Assembly: GCF_015163075.1 (NCBI RefSeq)
Contig: NZ_JADDXU010000006.1
Coordinates: forward strand, 1-64,000
Length of the DNA: 64,000 bases
Reading direction: 5' to 3'
DNA from: Streptomyces justiciae
GTDB taxonomy: Bacteria; Actinomycetota; Actinomycetes; Streptomycetales; Streptomycetaceae
Shown piece by piece: positions 60,435-64,000 of the stretch. Positions within the stretch are counted from its first letter, which is position 1, and each line of letters starts with the position of its first letter. Below the pieces are notes generated by a model. That model was not told where the DNA came from. It ran no database searches and saw only the letters and a program-made list of their open reading frames with translations. The translations under genes and the position numbers were made by a program.

Positions 60435-61591
60435 GCGGGCTGCTCCGTGAGGTGCTTCGCGAATCGCCTGGGGGTGAACGGGCGGGCCTCGTCCGGGAGT
60501 TCACCGGTGGTCAGGGCGTGGGCCATGGCGTCGCCGGTGACCGGCGTCAGCAGCACGCCGTTGCGGTAGTGGCCGGTGGCCAGCAGCAGTCCCGGCAGCT
60601 CGGTCGGGCCGAGCAAGGGCGCGTTGTCGGGGGAGCCGGGACGCAGCCCCGCGCGGGTCTCCGTCAGCGGCAGCTCGGTGATGCCGGGCACCAGCTCATG
60701 GGCGTCGCGCAGCAGCTCGTACACCCCGCCCGCGGTCACCGTCGTGTCCCAGCCCTGCTCCTCGCTGGTCGCCCCGATCACCAGCTCACCGCTCTCGCGC
60801 GGCACCAGATAGACCTGGCTGCCGCGCACCACGGCCCGCACGGTCCGGCTCAGGAACGGCGCGTACCGGGACGGCACGGTCAGCCGCAGCACCTGGCCCT
60901 TCACCGGGCGGACCGGGGGCAGTACGGCGTCCGGGACCCCGGCGAGGCGGCCGCTGAGGCTGCCCGCCGCCAGCACGACCTGCCCCGCGCCCAGCCGCGT
61001 ACCGTCGGTCGTCGTGAGGCCCGCGGCCCGCTCCCGCACGACGTCGAGCCGCTCGGCCCAGTCGCGGTGGAACACCACACCCGCCCGCTCACAGGCGGCC
61101 AGCAGCGCCTTGGTCAGCCGCCGGGGGTCGATCTGGTGGTCGCCGTCCACCCGCAGCCCGCCGCGCACGCCCGGCGCGAGCATCGGCTCCAGACGCCGGC
61201 ACTCCCGCCCTGACAGCCACTCGGACTCCAGCCCCGACTGCTGTTGCAGGGCGTGCAGTTCGCGCAGGTGGGCACGGTCGTCGGCGTCCAGGGCGACGGC
61301 GAGCGTGCCGCAGCGGCGGTAGCCGAGGTCGAGCCCGGTCAGGTCGGTCAGTTCGGCCGCGAAGTCCGGATAGCGGCGGGCCGAGGCCAGGTTCAGGCCG
61401 AGCAGGGTCTGCTCGCCGTAGTGCAGTTCGGTGACGGCGGCGAGCATGCCGGCCGCCACCTGGGCGGCCCCGCCGCCCGGTTCGGGGTCCACGACGGCCG
61501 TGGCGAAACCGCGCTGCGCGGCCCGCCAGGCCGTGACGAGGCCGATGATTCCGCCCCCGACGACGAGGACGTCTGACGTACGTGAGGACAT
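60431..61591 (-). CDS. thiO: Glycine oxidase
   Basis: FAD-dependent oxidase making dehydroglycine for the thiazole ring in the aerobic route, 386 aa. N-terminal dinucleotide loop VVGGGIIGLVTAWRAAQRG and the C-terminal TGHYRNGVLLTPVTG block are family hallmarks. The ATG at 61591 is about 9 nt from AGGGAGGGGC, which belongs to the 3' end of the TPP riboswitch. Confidence 0.93.
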   Translation of the reverse strand: MSSRTSDVLVVGGGIIGLVTAWRAAQRGFATAVVDPEPGGGAAQVAAGMLAAVTELHYGEQTLLGLNLASARRYPDFAAELTDLTGLDLGYRRCGTLAVALDADDRAHLRELHALQQQSGLESEWLSGRECRRLEPMLAPGVRGGLRVDGDHQIDPRRLTKALLAACERAGVVFHRDWAERLDVVRERAAGLTTTDGTRLGAGQVVLAAGSLSGRLAGVPDAVLPPVRPVKGQVLRLTVPSRYAPFLSRTVRAVVRGSQVYLVPRESGELVIGATSEEQGWDTTVTAGGVYELLRDAHELVPGITELPLTETRAGLRPGSPDNAPLLGPTELPGLLLATGHYRNGVLLTPVTGDAMAHALTTGELPDEARPFTPRRFAKHLTEQPA

Positions 61592-61603
61592 GGGCGTCCA
61601 GCC

Positions 61604-61692
61604 CCTCCCTTCGCCGGCATGACCCGGATCAGGTTCGTACGGTCGGAGGCCGCCAGCCTCCCTCTCAGCCCGGTGCGTCCGGGCTCCCGCGA
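61604..61692 (-). promoter_or_regulatory. TPP riboswitch (THI box)
   Basis: On the minus strand the hallmarks are GGGCTGAGAGG (CTGAGA at 61663-61668) and ACCTGATCCGGGTCATGCCGG (CCTGATC at 61627-61633), closed by CGGGAGCCC and GCGAAGGGAGGG. The 3' end runs into the thiO Shine-Dalgarno, pointing to translational control. It governs thiO-thiS-thiG. Confidence 0.92.
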
Positions 61693-61752
61693 GTGCTCTA
61701 CGTTGGCCACCCTAGCTCTTGGTTTTGCCCTTTTGTAAGGAGGCCCACTGTC

Positions 61753-62103
61753 ATGGCCCGCTCGCTGGACGGCCTCGTCCTCGCCCCCGTCGCCGACCAG
61801 GCCCCAGGTCAGGTGGGTACCCGCACCCGGTTCACGTACCACGAGAAGGACGGCGAGATCTGGGCCGAGTACGAGGGCGGCGACGTAGTCCGCGGGCATC
61901 TGGTGGGCACGCGGGCGGGCGACCGGCTCGACTTCCGGTACGTACAGCTGAAGCACGACGGGACGACGTCGAGCGGGCACTGCGTCTCGACGGTCGTGGA
62001 GCTCGCGGACGGCCGGGTGCGGCTGGAGGAGAGCTGGGCGTGGGAGTCGCAGCCCGGCAGCGGGACCAGCGTTGTGGAGCAGGTCACGGTGCACGACTCC
62101 TGA
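61753..62103 (+). CDS. Small conserved lipocalin-like/hypothetical protein
   Basis: A 116-aa beta-rich protein (alternating polar and aromatic strand segments such as TRFTYHEKDGEIWAEYEGGD and RLEESWAWES). No catalytic motif is visible; some relatives are annotated as acetylglutamate synthase-like without evidence. ATG at 61753 after AAGGAGG. It is divergent from the thi operon. Confidence 0.7.
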   Translation: MARSLDGLVLAPVADQAPGQVGTRTRFTYHEKDGEIWAEYEGGDVVRGHLVGTRAGDRLDFRYVQLKHDGTTSSGHCVSTVVELADGRVRLEESWAWESQPGSGTSVVEQVTVHDS

Positions 62104-62119
62104 CTGACAAATTGTCAGT
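62103..62119. promoter_or_regulatory. Palindrome overlapping the ferredoxin-reductase promoter
   Basis: ACTGACAA-A-TTGTCAGT is a perfect 8-bp inverted repeat, 5 nt upstream of the TATGGT -10 box (62124-62129). The GTG start at 62136 is 6 nt after that box, so the transcript is probably leaderless. The palindrome looks like a repressor operator; the regulator is unknown. Confidence 0.6.
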
Positions 62120-62135
62120 TGTCTATGGTGATCAG

Positions 62136-63356
62136 GTGAGCGACGAGACGGAGACGCAGGCGCGGCGACGGGTGGTCGTGGTCGGCGCGGGCATGGCCGG
62201 CGTACAGACCGCCGTGGCCCTGCGCGAACAGGGCTTCACCGGCACGGTGACACTGATCGGCGCGGAACCCCACCAACCGTACGACCGGCCGCCGCTGTCC
62301 AAGGCGGTACTGCTCGGCAAGGCCGAGGGCTCCGCCTTCGACGTCGACTTCGAGGCGCTCGGCATCGACCTGCGGCTCGGCGTCGAGGTGCTCGGCGTCC
62401 GCCCGGCCGACCACGAACTGGACGCCGAGGGCGGGCCGGTGCCGTACGACGTCCTGGTCCTCGCCACCGGCGCGGAACCGATCCGGCTGCCCGGCGCGGA
62501 GGGTGTGCCCGGCGTCCATCTGCTGCGCACCCTCGACGACGCCGAACGGCTGCGCCCGGTGCTCGCCCGGCAGCACGACATCGTGGTCGTCGGCGCGGGC
62601 TGGATCGGCGCCGAGTTCGCCACCGCCGCGCGCGACGCGGGCTGCGCGGTGACCGTCGTCGAGGCCGCCGACCGGCCGCTCGCGGGGGCGCTGCCCGCGG
62701 AGGTGGCCACGCCCATGGCGGCCTGGTACGCCGACGCCGGCGCAACTCTGCGCACCCACGCACGCGTGGCGCACATCGAGCCCGGCGAGGTCGTCCTCGA
62801 CGACGGTTCCCGGCTGCCCGCGGACGCGGTCGTGGTCGGCATCGGCGCCCGCCCGGCCACGTCCTGGCTGTCCGGCTCGGGCATCGACCTCGGTGCACAC
62901 GGCGAGGTCGTGGCCGACGCGGGGCTGCGCACGTCGGTCCCGGACGTGTACGCCGTGGGCGACTGCGCGTCCTTCCCCTCGGGGCGCTACGGCGAGCGGC
63001 TGCTGGTCCACCACTGGGACAACGCCCTCCAGGGGCCGCGCACGGTCGCGGCCAACATCATCGGCGAGACGCCGTCGGTCTACGACCCGGTGCCGTACTT
63101 CTGGTCCGAGCAGTTCGGCCGTTTCGTCCAGTACGCCGGCCATCACACGTCCGCCGACACGGTCCTGTGGCGCGGGGACCCGTCCGGACCGGCCTGGACG
63201 GTGTGCTGGCTGCGGGAGAACCGGCTGGTCGCGCTGCTGGCGGTGGGCCGGCCGCGCGATCTTGCGCAGGGGCGGCGGCTGATCGAGGCGGGGACGGCAC
63301 TCGACCCCGGGCTGCTGTCAGACCCGGGGCGGCCGCTGAAGGCGGCGGTGGTCTAG
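62136..63356 (+). CDS. FAD-dependent ferredoxin reductase (rhodocoxin/putidaredoxin-reductase-like)
   Basis: A 406-aa NAD(P)H-ferredoxin oxidoreductase. N-terminal FAD loop VVGAGMAGVQTAVALREQ, second dinucleotide loop VVGAGWIGAEFATAARD, and the C-terminal FAD-contact block VYAVGDCASFPSG and HHWDNALQGPRTVAANI. It would supply electrons to a [2Fe-2S] ferredoxin or P450; no such partner is adjacent. It is probably regulated through the upstream palindrome. Confidence 0.88.
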   Translation: MSDETETQARRRVVVVGAGMAGVQTAVALREQGFTGTVTLIGAEPHQPYDRPPLSKAVLLGKAEGSAFDVDFEALGIDLRLGVEVLGVRPADHELDAEGGPVPYDVLVLATGAEPIRLPGAEGVPGVHLLRTLDDAERLRPVLARQHDIVVVGAGWIGAEFATAARDAGCAVTVVEAADRPLAGALPAEVATPMAAWYADAGATLRTHARVAHIEPGEVVLDDGSRLPADAVVVGIGARPATSWLSGSGIDLGAHGEVVADAGLRTSVPDVYAVGDCASFPSGRYGERLLVHHWDNALQGPRTVAANIIGETPSVYDPVPYFWSEQFGRFVQYAGHHTSADTVLWRGDPSGPAWTVCWLRENRLVALLAVGRPRDLAQGRRLIEAGTALDPGLLSDPGRPLKAAVV

Positions 63357-63432
63357 CGGAAATGTCGAGGTAGGGGCCGTTTCGGGTGGCCCCGGCTTCC
63401 GACTGTCAGTGCGGGATGGCAGGCTTGATTCC

Positions 63433-63804
63433 GTGACCGAGATTGACGCAAAGATCGATGCTCTCGTCCCCGCCTGGCTCACCCTCCCCGACATCGCAGA
63501 AATGCTGGACGTCGAGGTGACGCGTGTGCGGCAGCTGGTCAAGGAGGGCCAGCTCATCGCCGTACGCCGAGGTGAGAACCGCGCACTGCACGTCCCCGCC
63601 GCCTTCATCGACGGGGCCGAGCAGAAGGTCGTCAAGGGCCTCACCGGGACCCTGACCCTTCTGAGGGACGACGGCTTCACCGACGAAGAGATGCTGGAGT
63701 GGCTCTTCACCCCCGACGACAGCCTCCCCGGCACCCCCGCCCAGGCCCTCAGCGAGAACCGAGGCACAGAGGTGAAGCGCCGAGCCCAGGCACTGGCGGT
63801 CTGA
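63433..63804 (+). CDS. Rv2175c-like DNA-binding protein
   Basis: A 123-aa protein with an N-terminal winged-HTH (LTLPDIAEMLDVEVTRVRQL) followed by a C-terminal helical region (ALHVPAAFIDGAEQKVVKGL, DEEMLEWLF), matching the Rv2175c family; in M. tuberculosis Rv2175c is phosphorylated by PknL. Here the PASTA kinase is 4 kb upstream. GTG at 63433. A terminator follows at 63828-63858. Confidence 0.8.
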   Translation: MTEIDAKIDALVPAWLTLPDIAEMLDVEVTRVRQLVKEGQLIAVRRGENRALHVPAAFIDGAEQKVVKGLTGTLTLLRDDGFTDEEMLEWLFTPDDSLPGTPAQALSENRGTEVKRRAQALAV

Positions 63805-63827
63805 CCGAACACCGTCCGGTGCGTGAA

Positions 63828-63858
63828 CCGGGGCCGCAGGATGTCTGTGCGGCCCCGG
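63828..63858 (+). terminator. Hairpin terminator after the Rv2175c-like gene
   Basis: CCGGGGCCGCA and TGCGGCCCCGG form a perfect 11-bp stem with a 9-nt loop, 23 nt after the stop. Confidence 0.75.
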
Positions 63859-63890
63859 ACCGGGGCGGCTGCCCACCCTGGCATCCGCTT

Positions 63891-63984
63891 AGCTGCGGGC
63901 GGTCGTGCCGCTGGGGCGGCTCCCACCCGAGCAGTGGCACCCGCCTTGTTCGCCTAGCTGCGGGCAGTCGTGCCGCAGGGCGGC
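63891..63984 (+). repeat. Two copies of a Streptomyces intergenic repeat at the window end
   Basis: AGCTGCGGGCGGTCGTGCCG (63891-63910, continuing to 63920) and AGCTGCGGGCAGTCGTGCCG (63956-63975, continuing to 63984) are near-identical units, running on into GGCACGGGTGGGCGCGGCG at the edge. This type of element is dispersed in Streptomyces intergenic regions. No gene is seen from 63805 to 64000. Confidence 0.55.
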
Positions 63985-64000
63985 ACGGGTGGGCGCGGCG

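Noticed and set aside
1..64000. CRISPR arrays, tRNA or rRNA genes, insertion sequences
   Set aside because: No regularly spaced repeats, cloverleaf signatures or transposase motifs were seen on reading both strands.

Overview
The window is high-GC actinobacterial chromosome, almost certainly Streptomyces. The evidence is the GC-rich third codon positions, frequent GTG starts, TANNNT -10 boxes close to start codons, a SAM-IV riboswitch, a Trp-Trp-Trp leader peptide, a MacRS-like two-component pair and a GlkA-type ROK glucokinase. All genes look chromosomal. I see no rRNA, tRNA, IS element, prophage or CRISPR array.

Layout. 1-7.3 kb: terminal respiration (3' end of ctaD, ctaF, then ctaE-qcrC-qcrA-qcrB), interrupted by an L,D-transpeptidase lipoprotein and a lone receiver-like protein. 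7.4-10.2 kb: trpD, then a SAM-IV riboswitch ahead of a cysteine-desulfurase-like gene. 10.2-15.2 kb: a Ser/Thr kinase with a beta-propeller, a RAM-domain protein, a rhomboid protease, a zinc-ribbon protein and a coiled-coil NYN protein. 15.3-18.9 kb: two tandem NlpC/P60 hydrolases and an HExxH lipoprotein. 18.9-23.4 kb: a PadR/MATE divergent pair with nested palindromes, a GT87 mannosyltransferase-like protein and PimB'. 23.4-27.9 kb: a secreted cholesterol oxidase, a long-chain acyl-CoA ligase and a phosphoesterase. 28-34.4 kb: SRPBCC, ArsA-like ATPase, glucokinase, EEP-family hydrolase, membrane protein, esterase and acyltransferase. 34.4-37.5 kb: MacRS and a phosphofructokinase. 37.6-42.6 kb: a TPR-CHAT protease, a small zinc-type protein and a membrane protein. 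42.6-45.6 kb: D-2-hydroxyacid dehydrogenase and a fused TrpE-TrpG preceded by an attenuator. 45.7-52.7 kb: an Rhs polymorphic toxin with SUKH immunity. 52.8-55.1 kb: class II DAHP synthase and the bfd/bfr iron-storage pair. 55.2-57.3 kb: SUOX-fold oxidoreductase, a His-rich DUF4396 protein under a CsoR-type operator, and endonuclease IV. 57.4-64 kb: a PASTA kinase, thiO-thiS-thiG behind a TPP riboswitch, a ferredoxin reductase and an Rv2175c-like DNA-binding protein.

Much of the housekeeping content corresponds, from memory, to the Mycobacterium tuberculosis block Rv2175c-Rv2196: Rv2175c-like regulator, PknL-like kinase, aroG-type DAHP synthase, acyltransferase, ArsA-like ATPase, SRPBCC, acyl-CoA ligase, PimB', NlpC/P60, trpD, ctaE and qcrCAB. 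The CHAT cassette, the Rhs toxin/SUKH pair and the cholesterol oxidase look like Streptomyces-side insertions in that backbone. Three aromatic-amino-acid genes (trpD, trpEG, DAHP synthase) and several metabolite- or metal-sensing elements (SAM-IV, TPP, trp attenuator, iron box, CsoR-type box, Crp-like site) are spread across the window.

The best candidates for undescribed biology are the CHAT protease cassette, the DUF4396 protein with a CsoR-type operator, the Rhs toxin tip, and the nested PadR operator.
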